Positions 16,960-25,524 of a DNA stretch of 46,343 bases are shown here, piece after piece. The stretch is taken from NCBI GenBank assembly GCA_021768185.1, contig JAETNP010000016.1, positions 1 to 46,343 on the forward strand. Reading direction: 5' to 3'. The number at the start of each line of letters is the position of its first letter. Positions within the stretch are counted from its first letter, which is position 1. The stretch is from Oscillospiraceae bacterium. GTDB taxonomy: Bacteria > Bacillota > Clostridia > Oscillospirales > Oscillospiraceae. The position numbers and the translations under genes were made by a program. The notes under the pieces are model-generated. The model had not been told where the DNA came from. It did no database searches and saw nothing but the letters and a program-made list of their open reading frames with translations.

Positions 16960-17541
16960 TCATTTCCCGGTATTTGATAAAACAGGCTCGGAGCAAAATG
17001 CGTCCAGCGCCCGCAGAACGTTCCCGCGGACCACCTTGCTGGTACGCTCCACAATGGCGGCGGGGTCCTCCCTCATATCGCTGTCGATCCATTCCAGCAC
17101 CACGCCGATAAACGCGTACTCATAGAAGCTGGCGATAAACTGCTTATCCGGTTCACTGACGGCAATCTGCGCCGATTTTTCTTCCACCACCCCAAAAATC
17201 AGGCTGCGGATCAGCGGATTCAGGTACTGCTCGATGCGTTCCCGGCTTACACAGCGGTAAACATTCATAATAAAAGGCTTGTTATCCTGCAGCAGCCGGA
17301 AGATATTGAGAAAGCCCTCCTGCCAGGTATCGTAGGTCCTCTTCCCTTCCAGCGCCTGGGCGGCGTCCTTTGCGCAGATCCACTCCGCCAGATCGTAGAT
17401 ATCCTTGAAGTGGTAGTAGAAGGTCATACGGCTGATGCCGCAGTCCTCCGTGATATCATTGATGGTAATTTTGGTCAGCGGCTTCCGGAGCAGCAGATTT
17501 TTCAGCGATGCTGCCAAAGCATATTTCGTGGCTTGCGGCAT
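16960..17541 (-). CDS. TetR family transcriptional regulator
   Basis: The 193-residue protein has an N-terminal TetR helix-turn-helix: KITINDITEDCGISRMTFYYHFKDIYDLAEWI at about 24-55. The C-terminal half resembles the TetR_C_8/DhaS-type ligand domain. The gene is directly upstream of ohyA, so control of ohyA (with a fatty acid as signal) is a reasonable guess, but a terminator and a separate promoter lie between them. AAGGAGG precedes the start at good spacing. Confidence 0.88.
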   Translation of the reverse strand: MPQATKYALAASLKNLLLRKPLTKITINDITEDCGISRMTFYYHFKDIYDLAEWICAKDAAQALEGKRTYDTWQEGFLNIFRLLQDNKPFIMNVYRCVSRERIEQYLNPLIRSLIFGVVEEKSAQIAVSEPDKQFIASFYEYAFIGVVLEWIDSDMREDPAAIVERTSKVVRGNVLRALDAFCSEPVLSNTGK

Positions 17542-17593
17542 AGGCGCCTCCTTCTCAGCTTACTGCACGAATGCGCTCCCTCATCAATGTATC

Positions 17594-17622
17594 AGCATAG
17601 CAAATCAGAGAATGAAATGCAA
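17594..17622 (-). promoter_or_regulatory. Promoter of tetR
   Basis: TTGCAT (17622-17617) and TATGCT (17599-17594) on the minus strand are 17 bp apart, about 50 bp upstream of the tetR start. Confidence 0.55.
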
Positions 17623-17671
17623 TATGGATCGGACAGCAATCCGCTGCTCGACCCATATTGCAGACAATTCC

Positions 17672-19153
17672 TTAAACCTCCGGGCTGAACCCCATATTCC
17701 GGGCAAAGGTGCGCCGGAAAGCAGGCAGCTGCGCCAATTCCAGAAATGCAATGCGATCCGCCAGCTCCTGCGTCAGCTCCAGCCCCGGCCTGCCGCAGGC
17801 CAGCAGCTTCGCACCGCTCCCTGCAGCGTTGCCCACTGCCGTGATCTTCCCCAGCAGAACGGGCGGAAGCAGCCCAATCCGGCAGGCGCTCTCCGGACGC
17901 AGGAAGCTGCCGAATGCACCGGCCAATAAGACCCGGTCGATCTGCTCCAGTGCCAGTCCCATTTGCTCCGCCATCAGCTCCACACCCGCCGCAATCGCCC
18001 CCTTGGCAAGCTGAAGCTGCCGGATATCCTCCTGGGTGAGATACACGGTATCCGTCAGGCGGATCACCCGCTCCCCATCCACTGTCTCCTCTGTCTGAAT
18101 GCGGCCGCGCCGGTTGAGCAGTCCCGCATCCAAAGCGGCGGCCGCCGCGTCGATCAGCCCTGATCCGCAAAACCCCGCCGCTTCTCCGCCGCCGATGACG
18201 CTGTACCGCAGCGCACCGCCATCCAGCCATACATGATCGACAGCGCCCGCCGCACCGCGCATCCCGAAGCGGATGCTGGCGCCTTCCAGTGCTGGTCCCG
18301 CAGCCGCCGCGCAGGCGATCATGCGGTCCTTTCCGCCCAGGACCATTTCCCCATTGGTACCGATATCCACCAGCAGGACCGTCTCCTCCGATTCATACAA
18401 ACCGGTGGAGAGCACGCAGCCAATGGTATCCGCGCCTATATAGCCCGAGATATCCGGCACCACCAGCAGCGACGCATTCCGGCACATGGGCAGCAGCGGA
18501 CCCGCAGGCCGGACCGCCGCCCGGGTCAGCACCGGCGCAAAGGGGACCGCCGCCAGGTTATCCGGCGGAATGCCCAGAAACAGCTGCTGCATACAGGGGT
18601 TGCCCACTACGGAGACCACAGAGATCTCCTCCGCGTTCACCCCTGCCTGCCCGCAGACCTCTCGGATCTGGCGGGACATACCGTCCCGCAGGACGCGCCC
18701 AAGCGTCTCCAGCTCCCCGCCCAGCGCGGCCTGTATGCGGGTGATCACATCCGCACCGTAGGGTGCCTGGGGATTGAGCATACTGGAAGCGGCAAGCTCC
18801 ACGCCGGTCCTTCCGTCCAGAAGATAGCAGGCCAGCGTCGTCGTACCAATGTCAAAAGCCAGCAGATAGCCCTCCCGCCGCGGCGCAGCTTCCTGCCCCC
18901 CTCCGCAGCCCGCCGTCAGGACCACCGCCGGCGCGGCCTCCGGGAGGACGACGGACATCCCGGGGCGGACCGCCGTCCGGCAGGCCAGCACCGCTTCGCC
19001 GTTCACCAGAACACGGCATTTTCCGCAGGCTCCCCGCCCGCCGCAGGGCCCCTCCGGTGCGGCTCCGGCCCGGCGGAGCGCCGTGAACAGATCCTCGCCT
19101 GTCTCCGCCTCAATGGTCCGGGTTCCGGGCATCAGCTTGATCGTCGTTTTCAT
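17672..19153 (-). CDS. Reductive activator of corrinoid proteins (RACo-like ASKHA protein)
   Basis: The 493-residue protein has an N-terminal 2Fe-2S ferredoxin domain (cysteines in PCGGRGACGKC and, later, LACRT) followed by the DUF4445/RACo ATPase domain with ASKHA motifs (LAFDIGTTTLACYLLD and VLLVDIGTNGEMVL). Such proteins (RACo, RamA-like, OdmC) use ATP to reduce inactive cob(II)alamin to cob(I)alamin on corrinoid proteins. It probably serves the two corrinoid proteins at 33.0 and 34.8 kb. The start at 19153 has AGGAGG 7 bp upstream. A palindrome CCTGTACAGG (19164-19173) lies over the ribosome site. Confidence 0.88.
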   Translation of the reverse strand: MKTTIKLMPGTRTIEAETGEDLFTALRRAGAAPEGPCGGRGACGKCRVLVNGEAVLACRTAVRPGMSVVLPEAAPAVVLTAGCGGGQEAAPRREGYLLAFDIGTTTLACYLLDGRTGVELAASSMLNPQAPYGADVITRIQAALGGELETLGRVLRDGMSRQIREVCGQAGVNAEEISVVSVVGNPCMQQLFLGIPPDNLAAVPFAPVLTRAAVRPAGPLLPMCRNASLLVVPDISGYIGADTIGCVLSTGLYESEETVLLVDIGTNGEMVLGGKDRMIACAAAAGPALEGASIRFGMRGAAGAVDHVWLDGGALRYSVIGGGEAAGFCGSGLIDAAAAALDAGLLNRRGRIQTEETVDGERVIRLTDTVYLTQEDIRQLQLAKGAIAAGVELMAEQMGLALEQIDRVLLAGAFGSFLRPESACRIGLLPPVLLGKITAVGNAAGSGAKLLACGRPGLELTQELADRIAFLELAQLPAFRRTFARNMGFSPEV

Positions 19154-19183
19154 GAAAATCCCTCCTGTACAGGGGCACATTCC

Positions 19184-19212
19184 TTGACAGACGCGCCCTC
19201 GCAATGTATAAT
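19184..19212 (+). promoter_or_regulatory. Perfect consensus promoter of the DVU_155x-like cassette
   Basis: TTGACA (19184-19189) is followed after exactly 17 bp by TATAAT (19207-19212). It lies about 65 bp upstream of the first gene and points away from the RACo gene. Its -10 overlaps AT-rich sequence where a divergent RACo promoter (TTTACC-16-TATTAT, about 19205-19232) could lie. Confidence 0.85.
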
Positions 19213-19277
19213 AAAAAAGTAAAATAAATGGTAAAAACCCGGCGGATTCTGCGCCGGAACCGGGAGAGGTCAGACGA

Positions 19278-19463
19278 ATGATGGAGCTTATCTGCGCCAA
19301 GTGCGGCATCCCTCTGGAGAAGCAAAAAACCGCGTTTCAATATCTGGGCTATGAGATCTACGAGGATCTTCCCCGCTGCCCCAAGTGCGGGCAGGTCTAT
19401 CTGGATGAGAAGCTGGTCCGGGGACGGATGCACGAGGCCGAGGTAGAAGTCGAAGACAAATAG
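19278..19463 (+). CDS. Small zinc-ribbon redox protein (DVU_1557-like)
   Basis: This 61-residue protein has two CxxC pairs: ICAKCGIPL at the start and RCPKCGQVYL near residue 35, forming a zinc-ribbon or rubredoxin-like knuckle. It matches my memory of the DVU_1557 family redox protein, encoded with the radical SAM protein TrsS and a molybdenum hydroxylase in other anaerobes. It is the first gene of the plus-strand cassette, with GAGAGG upstream. The exact role is unknown; it may carry electrons or help build a cofactor. Confidence 0.65.
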   Translation: MMELICAKCGIPLEKQKTAFQYLGYEIYEDLPRCPKCGQVYLDEKLVRGRMHEAEVEVEDK

Positions 19464-19545
19464 CGCTGATTCAATTATGACAGCGGCAGGACAGGATTGC
19501 AACTGTCCGGCCATGTGTTTTTTACTGGAAGGAGGCTGGAAACAG

Positions 19546-19962
19546 ATGGACCGCCGCGATTTGATGGAACAAGTCCTCATGCGGGGCGTGTGCTGCTCGG
19601 AGGCGCTGGTGCGCCTGGGACTGGCGCTGCGGGGAGAGGAGAACGAGCCCTTCGCCCTGGCCTCTGCGGGACTGTGCGACGGCCTGCACGGGGGCCATCT
19701 CTGCGGGGCGCTGACAGGCGGCGCACTTCTGCTGGCGATGTTTGACCGGGCCTTTGCGGCCCGGACCATGATTCCTGAGCTCACCGGCTGGTTTGACGAC
19801 ACCTATGGCATGGCGTACGGCTCCATGAACTGTGAGGACATCACCGACGGAAACGCCCACCGCAAAATGGAAGTCTGCCGCCCGCTGATCCGCGCGGTAG
19901 GCGATAAGTGCATGGAACTTCTGGAGCGGTACGGGTATTTGGAAAAGGAGGCATCTCTATGA
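19546..19962 (+). CDS. DVU_1555-like C-GCAxxG-C-C family protein
   Basis: The 138-residue protein has conserved cysteines in GVCCSEALVRLG, GLCDGLHGGHLCGALTGG, NCEDI and VCRPL, a variant of the C_GCAxxG_C_C redox family pattern. The function is unknown; family members are small redox or FeS-linked proteins. The start at 19546 is chosen because AAGGAGG lies 10 bp upstream; the frame continues upstream to 19477 without good support. It overlaps the next gene by four bases (ATGA). Confidence 0.65.
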   Translation: MDRRDLMEQVLMRGVCCSEALVRLGLALRGEENEPFALASAGLCDGLHGGHLCGALTGGALLLAMFDRAFAARTMIPELTGWFDDTYGMAYGSMNCEDITDGNAHRKMEVCRPLIRAVGDKCMELLERYGYLEKEASL

Positions 19963-20360
19963 AAATTGCCGCCATGACGGAAGCGCCGGGGCTGGACGGT
20001 GTTGTTGCGCAGGATTTCTCCTCCGCAAAGTATCTCCTGATCCTGGAGACCGACCCCTGCGGGATCGATGTTGTCTATCCCCGGGAGGGGCTGTCGGACT
20101 GCAGCCTGGCCGAGAAGATCGTGGCCCATGACTGCGAAGCCGTTCTCTGCGGCCCTGTCGAGGAGGCTCCCTTTGTCATTCTGGCGGACGAGGGCTGCGT
20201 CACCCGGTACCTGGCCTGCGGCCTCACCGCCGGCGCCGCGCTGCGGGAGATGGAGGCCTACCGCCTCGCGATGATCCCCGACTTCATCGGCGGGACCGGC
20301 TGCGGCTCCGGCCGGGAAGGAAGCTGCGCAAAACACCGGGAGGATGGACACCATGGCTGA
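19959..20360 (+). CDS. NifX/NifB-C-terminal-like (dinitrogenase FeMo-cofactor family) protein
   Basis: This 133-residue protein starts MKIAAMTEAPGLDGVVAQDF and has the look of the NifB/NifX FeMo-cofactor-binding fold: a GLDG-like start, an FSSAKYLLILE strand and GVE/CGPV-type turns, with LACGLTAGAALREMEAYRL near the end. Members carry metal clusters during assembly. The C-terminal tail is rich in Gly, Cys and His (TGCGSGREGSCAKHREDGHH), a possible metal site. Ribosome site AAAAGGAGG. It overlaps the genes on both sides. Confidence 0.65.
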   Translation: MKIAAMTEAPGLDGVVAQDFSSAKYLLILETDPCGIDVVYPREGLSDCSLAEKIVAHDCEAVLCGPVEEAPFVILADEGCVTRYLACGLTAGAALREMEAYRLAMIPDFIGGTGCGSGREGSCAKHREDGHHG

Positions 20361-21711
20361 ATTGCTGCACCGTACCCGGTCCCTCTGCCCTATCTGCCTG
20401 AAGCCGCTGGAGGCGGAGCTCCGGCAGCGGGAGAGCGGGGAAGTCCTCCTGGAAAAAACCTGTCCGGCCCACGGCTCCTTCAGCGTACCGGTGTGGCGCG
20501 GGCGGATTGATTTTGCCGCGTGGACTGCCGGGGCGCAGCGCCTTGGTCCCGGCGAGGGGCTGCACTGTCCCGACGGCTGCGGCATCTGCGCAGAGCATGG
20601 ACGGGGCACCTGCTGCGCCCTGCTGGAAGTCACCCGGCGCTGCAACCTCTTTTGCCGCTTCTGCTTCGCCCGCGGCGGCGAAGCGGAGGAAGAGCCGTCT
20701 CTGGAACACCTGAAAGCTTCTGTGGACGACATCCTGCGCCAGTGCGGTACGCCGCTTCTGCAGCTCTCCGGCGGCGAACCCTCCCTCCGGGACGATCTTC
20801 CGGAGTTGGTGGCTTACGCCCGGGAGCGGGGCTGTCCCGCCGTCCAGCTGAACACCAACGGCCTCCGGCTTGCCGGTGATCCGGACTATGTACACCGTCT
20901 GGCCGAGGCCGGCCTGACTATTGTTTTCCTGCAGTTTGACGGCGTGACGGACGAAGTGTACCGGACGCTGCGAGGCCGGGATCTCATGGATGTGAAGCTG
21001 CGCGCCATTGAGAGCTGCGGACGTGAGCGCATCGGTGTGACTCTTGTTCCCACTGTGGTGCGGGGCGTGAACGACAAAATGCTGGGGGAGATCATCCGCC
21101 TGGGCGCGTCCCTGTCTCCTGCCGTGCGGGGCGTCCACTTCCAGCCGGTATCCTACTTCGGACGGTATCCCAATGCTCCAAAGGACGATATGCGCTATAC
21201 CCTGGATGAACTGATTGATGACATCTGCCGGCAGACGGGCTTGCCTATAGACTGCTTCCGGCCCTCCTGCTGCGACCATCCCCTCTGCGGCTTCCATGTC
21301 AGCGCCCTGGCGGAGCCCTGCTGCTGTAATGCCGCACCCGCCCCGGCGGAGCCCTGCTGCGGCATCGTCCCTCTTCCGCCGGCACCGCCCGCACCCCGCA
21401 AGGGCCAGTCTGCTGCGGAAGAAAACCGGAACTATGTCATCCGGCACTGGCGGCGGAGCCCATCTTCGGAGGAGGCTCCCACCTCCCCGTCCGCCAAGGA
21501 CGGCCAGGACCTGGATGCCTTCCTGCGCCTGGTCAGGACCCGCAGCTTCACCCTTACCGCCATGGCCTTCCAGGACGCATGGAATCTGGATATTGAGCGG
21601 CTGCACAGCTGCAGCCTGCACGTCTATAGCGAAGGGAAGGTGAAGCCCTTTTGCGCCAACTACCTGACGTCTGCCCAGGAGGAAAGCGAAGCCCCTGTTC
21701 TCCCGCAGTAA
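20353..21711 (+). CDS. TrsS-like radical SAM protein
   Basis: The 452-residue protein has an N-terminal zinc-knuckle region (LCPICLKPLEAEL, then PDGCGICAEH), the radical SAM motif CNLFCRFC in LEVTRRCNLFCRFCFARGG, the SGGEPS strand, and a cysteine-rich region of CC pairs (SCCDHPLCGFH, PCCCN, PCCG) near 305-335. This matches TrsS, whose close relatives include selenoproteins, linked to molybdenum hydroxylases. The reaction is unknown. I chose ATG 20353 because GGGAGG is 9 bp upstream; 20344 is the alternative. The gene overlaps its neighbours on both sides. Confidence 0.8.
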   Translation: MAELLHRTRSLCPICLKPLEAELRQRESGEVLLEKTCPAHGSFSVPVWRGRIDFAAWTAGAQRLGPGEGLHCPDGCGICAEHGRGTCCALLEVTRRCNLFCRFCFARGGEAEEEPSLEHLKASVDDILRQCGTPLLQLSGGEPSLRDDLPELVAYARERGCPAVQLNTNGLRLAGDPDYVHRLAEAGLTIVFLQFDGVTDEVYRTLRGRDLMDVKLRAIESCGRERIGVTLVPTVVRGVNDKMLGEIIRLGASLSPAVRGVHFQPVSYFGRYPNAPKDDMRYTLDELIDDICRQTGLPIDCFRPSCCDHPLCGFHVSALAEPCCCNAAPAPAEPCCGIVPLPPAPPAPRKGQSAAEENRNYVIRHWRRSPSSEEAPTSPSAKDGQDLDAFLRLVRTRSFTLTAMAFQDAWNLDIERLHSCSLHVYSEGKVKPFCANYLTSAQEESEAPVLPQ

Positions 21712-22268
21712 TCGCGGACAAGCTGCCCGCCGACGGCCGGATCGTGGAAATCGGCAGCGGCAGCGGCGTGCTGCTGTCCTATCTGATCAAGGCAGGGTTC
21801 CGGGATGTAATCGGCATTGAGCCGGAACCGGGAGCGGCGTATGAGGCCGGTCTGCCGGTCCTGGCAGGCCGGGCAGAGGCCCTTCCCCTGCCGGACGCCT
21901 GCTGCGCCGCGGCGGTCATGGAATGCGTCTTTTCTCTGTGCGAGCCGGGACCGTCTGTCCGGGAGCTGGCCAGGGTCCTCCTTCCCGGCGGGATCGCCGT
22001 CATTGCCGACCTGTTCTCTGAGACGGAGGGCCGCGTCCTGGGCAGCAGCCCTATGGTCCGCCGGGTCCTGCCCCGGGAGGAGCTGTGCGCCCCTTTCCGG
22101 GAGCGCTTTACCCTGGAGTCCTATGAGGACCATACCCCGGCGCTGCGGAATATGTTCCTGCAGATGGTTTTCCAGGGAAATACCTGCAGTTTCCTGGCCC
22201 CCTCGGATCTGGGAGAATTAAAAAAAATAAAAGCCGGATATGGATTATGGATCTGGAAAAAATGCTGA
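21651..22268 (+). CDS. Class I SAM methyltransferase (TrsM/DVU_1556-like)
   Basis: The 205-residue protein has a class I methyltransferase core: motif I VEIGSGSGVLLSYL, motif II IGIEPEPGAAYEAGL, and a later strand ALPLPDACCAAAVMECVFSL. In this cassette it occupies the place of TrsM/DVU_1556. Only a TTG at 21651 gives a start in this frame upstream of motif I, so it would overlap the radical SAM gene by 61 bp; GAAGGTG lies about 9 bp before it. An undetected frameshift or a non-standard start after AGGAGG at 21679 is possible. Its substrate is unknown. Confidence 0.7.
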   Translation: MRQLPDVCPGGKRSPCSPAVIADKLPADGRIVEIGSGSGVLLSYLIKAGFRDVIGIEPEPGAAYEAGLPVLAGRAEALPLPDACCAAAVMECVFSLCEPGPSVRELARVLLPGGIAVIADLFSETEGRVLGSSPMVRRVLPREELCAPFRERFTLESYEDHTPALRNMFLQMVFQGNTCSFLAPSDLGELKKIKAGYGLWIWKKC

Positions 22269-23362
22269 CGCTCTTAAACCAACAAATCGCATATGCCCGC
22301 ACGCACAGCCGGTTTTACGCCAAGCTGCCGGAGGCCCCCCTTACGGACCTCCGGCAGCTTTCCGCGCTCCCCATGGTCACAGCGGAGGACATCTCCCGGC
22401 GAGGGATGGAGATGCTGTGCTGCTCCCCCGCCAGGGTGCGGCGCATGGTAACGCTGGCGACCTCCGGCACCACAGGCCCTAATAAGCGTCTGGCCTTCTC
22501 AGACGGCGATCTGGAGCGAACCGTGGACTTTTTCCACCACGGCATGAACGCTCTGTGCGGAAAGGGCTCCATCGTCGCCATTTTCATGCCGGGGAACCAT
22601 CCGGACGGACTTTGCCGGCTTTTGGCCGAAGGCCTGCGCCGGTTTGGTGCGGTTCCCCATATTTATGGACCGGTGACCGACCCGGAAGATGCGGCACGGT
22701 TCTGCCGGAGGGCGAATGTCCAGGTGATGGTCGGCATTCCCGTACAAATGCGCCGCCTGGCCCTGGCATACCCGGACCTCCGCCCGGAAACCGTGCTGCT
22801 GTCCTCGGACTATCTGTCCCCTCCCCTGGCGGAGACCATCGCCCGATGCTGGAGCTGCCAGGTCTACAACCACTACGGTCTGACGGAGAGCGGCCTGGGC
22901 TGCGCCGTAGAGACGCCCCGCCGCGCAGGGATGGAGCTGCGACCGGACGTTCTTCTGGAGACACTGCCCGACAGCGAACTGGTATTGACGACTCTCTGCC
23001 GCGAGGCCATGCCCCTCATCCGCTTCCGCACGGGCGATCTGGGGCGGCTGCTCCCGGACGGCAGTCTGGACGCCGTATTCGGGCGGAAAGCGGAACTGGA
23101 GAAGCCCGTCCCCATCTACCGGCTGGATGAACTGCTGTTCGGCTTGGATGAGGTACTGGATTTCTCCGCATGGTTCGGGCAGGGCGTGCTGAAAGTCGCC
23201 CTGCTGGGGGATGCCAGCCGCGCCGTCCAGGTGCTGCGGGAAGCTTTCCCAGCCTATAAGGTGCAGGTTGAAACCGTTCCGGCACTGGAGCGCCGCTCCG
23301 GCGCCAAGCGCGGCGCCGGCAGCCTCCAGCAGGTTATCCTTCCGCCCCGTACTCCTCTTTGA
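22247..23362 (+). CDS. AMP-dependent acyl-CoA ligase-like protein (DVU_1553-like)
   Basis: The 371-residue protein is an AMP-binding enzyme of phenylacetate-CoA ligase type: the ATP loop TLATSGTTGPNKR, HYGLTESG and IRFRTGDLGRL are all present. It is shorter than PaaK (about 435 residues) and lacks the full C-terminal subdomain. It matches the DVU_1553 family found with molybdenum hydroxylases. It probably activates a carboxylate as an acyl-adenylate or CoA ester. It starts within the end of the methyltransferase gene, is the last gene of the cassette, and overlaps the convergent gene by 29 bp. Confidence 0.75.
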   Translation: MDLEKMLTLLNQQIAYARTHSRFYAKLPEAPLTDLRQLSALPMVTAEDISRRGMEMLCCSPARVRRMVTLATSGTTGPNKRLAFSDGDLERTVDFFHHGMNALCGKGSIVAIFMPGNHPDGLCRLLAEGLRRFGAVPHIYGPVTDPEDAARFCRRANVQVMVGIPVQMRRLALAYPDLRPETVLLSSDYLSPPLAETIARCWSCQVYNHYGLTESGLGCAVETPRRAGMELRPDVLLETLPDSELVLTTLCREAMPLIRFRTGDLGRLLPDGSLDAVFGRKAELEKPVPIYRLDELLFGLDEVLDFSAWFGQGVLKVALLGDASRAVQVLREAFPAYKVQVETVPALERRSGAKRGAGSLQQVILPPRTPL

Positions 23363-25496
23363 TTGTCATCCGGTGGGAGTATGCGTTGTAGACGATGCAC
23401 ACGCTGCCCTCCCGGCGGGCATATTCCACCCAATAGGTGACATACCCGATCTTCAGGTGGCAGACCCGCCGCCCGCTTTGGGGATCGATCAGATATTTCT
23501 GCTCACTTTCGCAGGTCTCAATGGCCTGGGCCAGATCCTCCTCCAGGATCAGGTCCTCGCTCATTCGGGCGGCGACCTGGTCCTCCATCATCAGCTGCAG
23601 CATGGGACGTTCCTCCATTTTCTCCGCCTCCTCCGTGGGATAGGCCGTCAAAAGCTCCCGCTTCAGCGCCCGGCGGTTATTCCTGCGCTCGGTCGCCGTA
23701 GGCGGCCTGCGGGGCCCATCATTGATGCCGTTCACCAGATCCAGAATGTGACGGCAGCTCTTGCCCCTGCCGGAGAAAATATCCCGGCAGTTTGTGCAGT
23801 ACGTAATATACGGCAGAGGGCTCTGCTCCGCCTGCTCCCTGGCCTGGGCCCTGGTCACCACCGGATTCACCGCATATCCATGCCCTCCCCAGCTGCAGCA
23901 CTGGGCTTTTTCCCCCGCGTACTGCAATTCCTCCAGCCGGATGCCGCTCTGGGCCGCAAGGCGGCGCACCGCCGCCTGTATTTCCGGGAAATCCCGGCTG
24001 GAGCAGGGGTCGAACACCGCCGCCTCCTGCGCCCCGGCCTGCGCCTCAGCCTCCAGCAGCTCGTATACGATCTTCACCGGGATGTCCGGCATGTACTCCC
24101 GGAATATCCGGCAGCAGGACGGGCAGGACACCAGCACCACCGGCCGGCCCGCCTGTTCCCAGAAGCTGAGGATCGCCGTGTGCTCCTGCCGGAAGGCTTC
24201 CGCCTCCCCGGCCCACAGAGCCGGCGCGCCGCAGCACCGCAGCAGCAGGGCAGTCCCCGGGTCCCGGGCCAGCAGTTTTTTGTAAGTCATGGTGACATAG
24301 CGGGGGTCCGAGCCCCCGGACTGGCACCCCGGAAAGAACAGGAAGCGGCAAACCGGCTGGGGACGGTAAAAATACGACGCCTGAGGCCCGTTGGAAAAGG
24401 CCATATCCCGCAGCCAGAACTCGTGGTGCGCCGGGGGCAGCAGCCCCTTGGAGCACAGCTCCGTCCTTGAGCGCAGCAGGAACGCGCCGATATCGATCCC
24501 GGATGGGCAGATTGTCTTGCACAGCCCGCAGAAATTGCAGGCCCCGATCTCCCGCATTCCCGCCCGCCCCTGGGTTTCCGGAAATACGTTCAGCGCCAGC
24601 CCCACGTCCTTGGACAGGTCCCTGGGGGTCTGACCGTACTGCCTCATCAGCATACACTCCTGCATACAGGCGGAGCAGTCACACCGGGTACACCGGCCTG
24701 CCTCCTGCCGGGCCTCCGCCTTGGAGAGCGCCTCCCCTTCTCTGGCCGCCGGGAGCGGCGCACTGCCGGAGCGCTCCGCCGGGAGCGGTTTTTTCCGTCC
24801 CGTCCGCAAATACCACTCAATGCCGTCTGCGGCCCGCACGCCCTCGACCAGCGCCTCCACCGGGGAGAGGCCCTCCGGCGAGCGGAACACATGAGCGCCG
24901 TCCCCCGCCGACACCGCGCCGGAGGAGAGGTATACCGCGTCAAAGTCCAGATCCGCCAGCTCCGTCACCGGATGGCCGGTCAAAAAACTGCAGGCAGTAA
25001 ACCGGAATTCTCCCATGAGGGCCGGCTCAAAAACATCCCGGGGCAGCAGCTCCTCCAGCTCCGGGCAGATCCGGTCCTGCTTCTCGAATACTGTGACGCT
25101 GTAGTTGAGCACGGACAGCCGCAAGGCGCAGGACAGCCCCGACAGCCCCGCGCCTACGACGGCGATCCGTCCGCTCTTGGCAGGGAGGTTATACTGTATG
25201 GGCGCGGTGGATCGGGCGTAAGCCAGAGCCGCCTGCTCCAGAGCCGGCATATCCACAGCCTTCTCCAGCACTGCGCGGCATACGTCCCTGCAGGGGGCCG
25301 GGCAGATGCGCCATACCAGATCGGGAAAGACTACCGCCTCCCGGTACAGGTTGAAGGCCCCGTGGAAGCTGCCTTTCTTGATCTTTGTCAGGAAATCCCG
25401 CACATTCAGCGGGAAAGGGCAGGCGCCGCTGCACGGCGCCTCCCGGCCATGGAGGCACCGCAGTTCGATCTCGTTGACTGCTGTATTCTGTTCCAT
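23334..25496 (-). CDS. Multi-FeS electron-transfer flavoprotein, GltD/HdrB/HdrC-like (DVU_1558-like)
   Basis: The 720-residue protein has an N-terminal FeS domain (Fer4_20 type; CSGACPFP, ICPAPCRDVC), a short FAD motif IAVVGAGLSGLSCALRL, a ferredoxin-like stretch with CTRCDCSACMQEC and CNFCGLCKTICP, then two CCG (HdrB-like) domains: RFLFFPGCQSGG with RCCGAPALW and SCPSCC, and DPCSSRDF with AQCCSWGGHG and TYCTNC. The NAD(P)-binding half of GltD-type proteins is missing, so it cannot be a full NAD(P)H oxidoreductase. It probably takes electrons from the molybdenum hydroxylase encoded just upstream. The start at 25496 is supported only weakly. Confidence 0.7.
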   Translation of the reverse strand: MEQNTAVNEIELRCLHGREAPCSGACPFPLNVRDFLTKIKKGSFHGAFNLYREAVVFPDLVWRICPAPCRDVCRAVLEKAVDMPALEQAALAYARSTAPIQYNLPAKSGRIAVVGAGLSGLSCALRLSVLNYSVTVFEKQDRICPELEELLPRDVFEPALMGEFRFTACSFLTGHPVTELADLDFDAVYLSSGAVSAGDGAHVFRSPEGLSPVEALVEGVRAADGIEWYLRTGRKKPLPAERSGSAPLPAAREGEALSKAEARQEAGRCTRCDCSACMQECMLMRQYGQTPRDLSKDVGLALNVFPETQGRAGMREIGACNFCGLCKTICPSGIDIGAFLLRSRTELCSKGLLPPAHHEFWLRDMAFSNGPQASYFYRPQPVCRFLFFPGCQSGGSDPRYVTMTYKKLLARDPGTALLLRCCGAPALWAGEAEAFRQEHTAILSFWEQAGRPVVLVSCPSCCRIFREYMPDIPVKIVYELLEAEAQAGAQEAAVFDPCSSRDFPEIQAAVRRLAAQSGIRLEELQYAGEKAQCCSWGGHGYAVNPVVTRAQAREQAEQSPLPYITYCTNCRDIFSGRGKSCRHILDLVNGINDGPRRPPTATERRNNRRALKRELLTAYPTEEAEKMEERPMLQLMMEDQVAARMSEDLILEEDLAQAIETCESEQKYLIDPQSGRRVCHLKIGYVTYWVEYARREGSVCIVYNAYSHRMTIKEEYGAEG

Positions 25497-25524
25497 ACTT
25501 TGAAAGCCTTTCTGACAACACAAA

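Noticed and set aside
20353..22268. Selenocysteine codons in the TrsS- and TrsM-like genes
   Set aside because: Relatives can be selenoproteins, but here both frames are open without internal TGA and carry cysteines.
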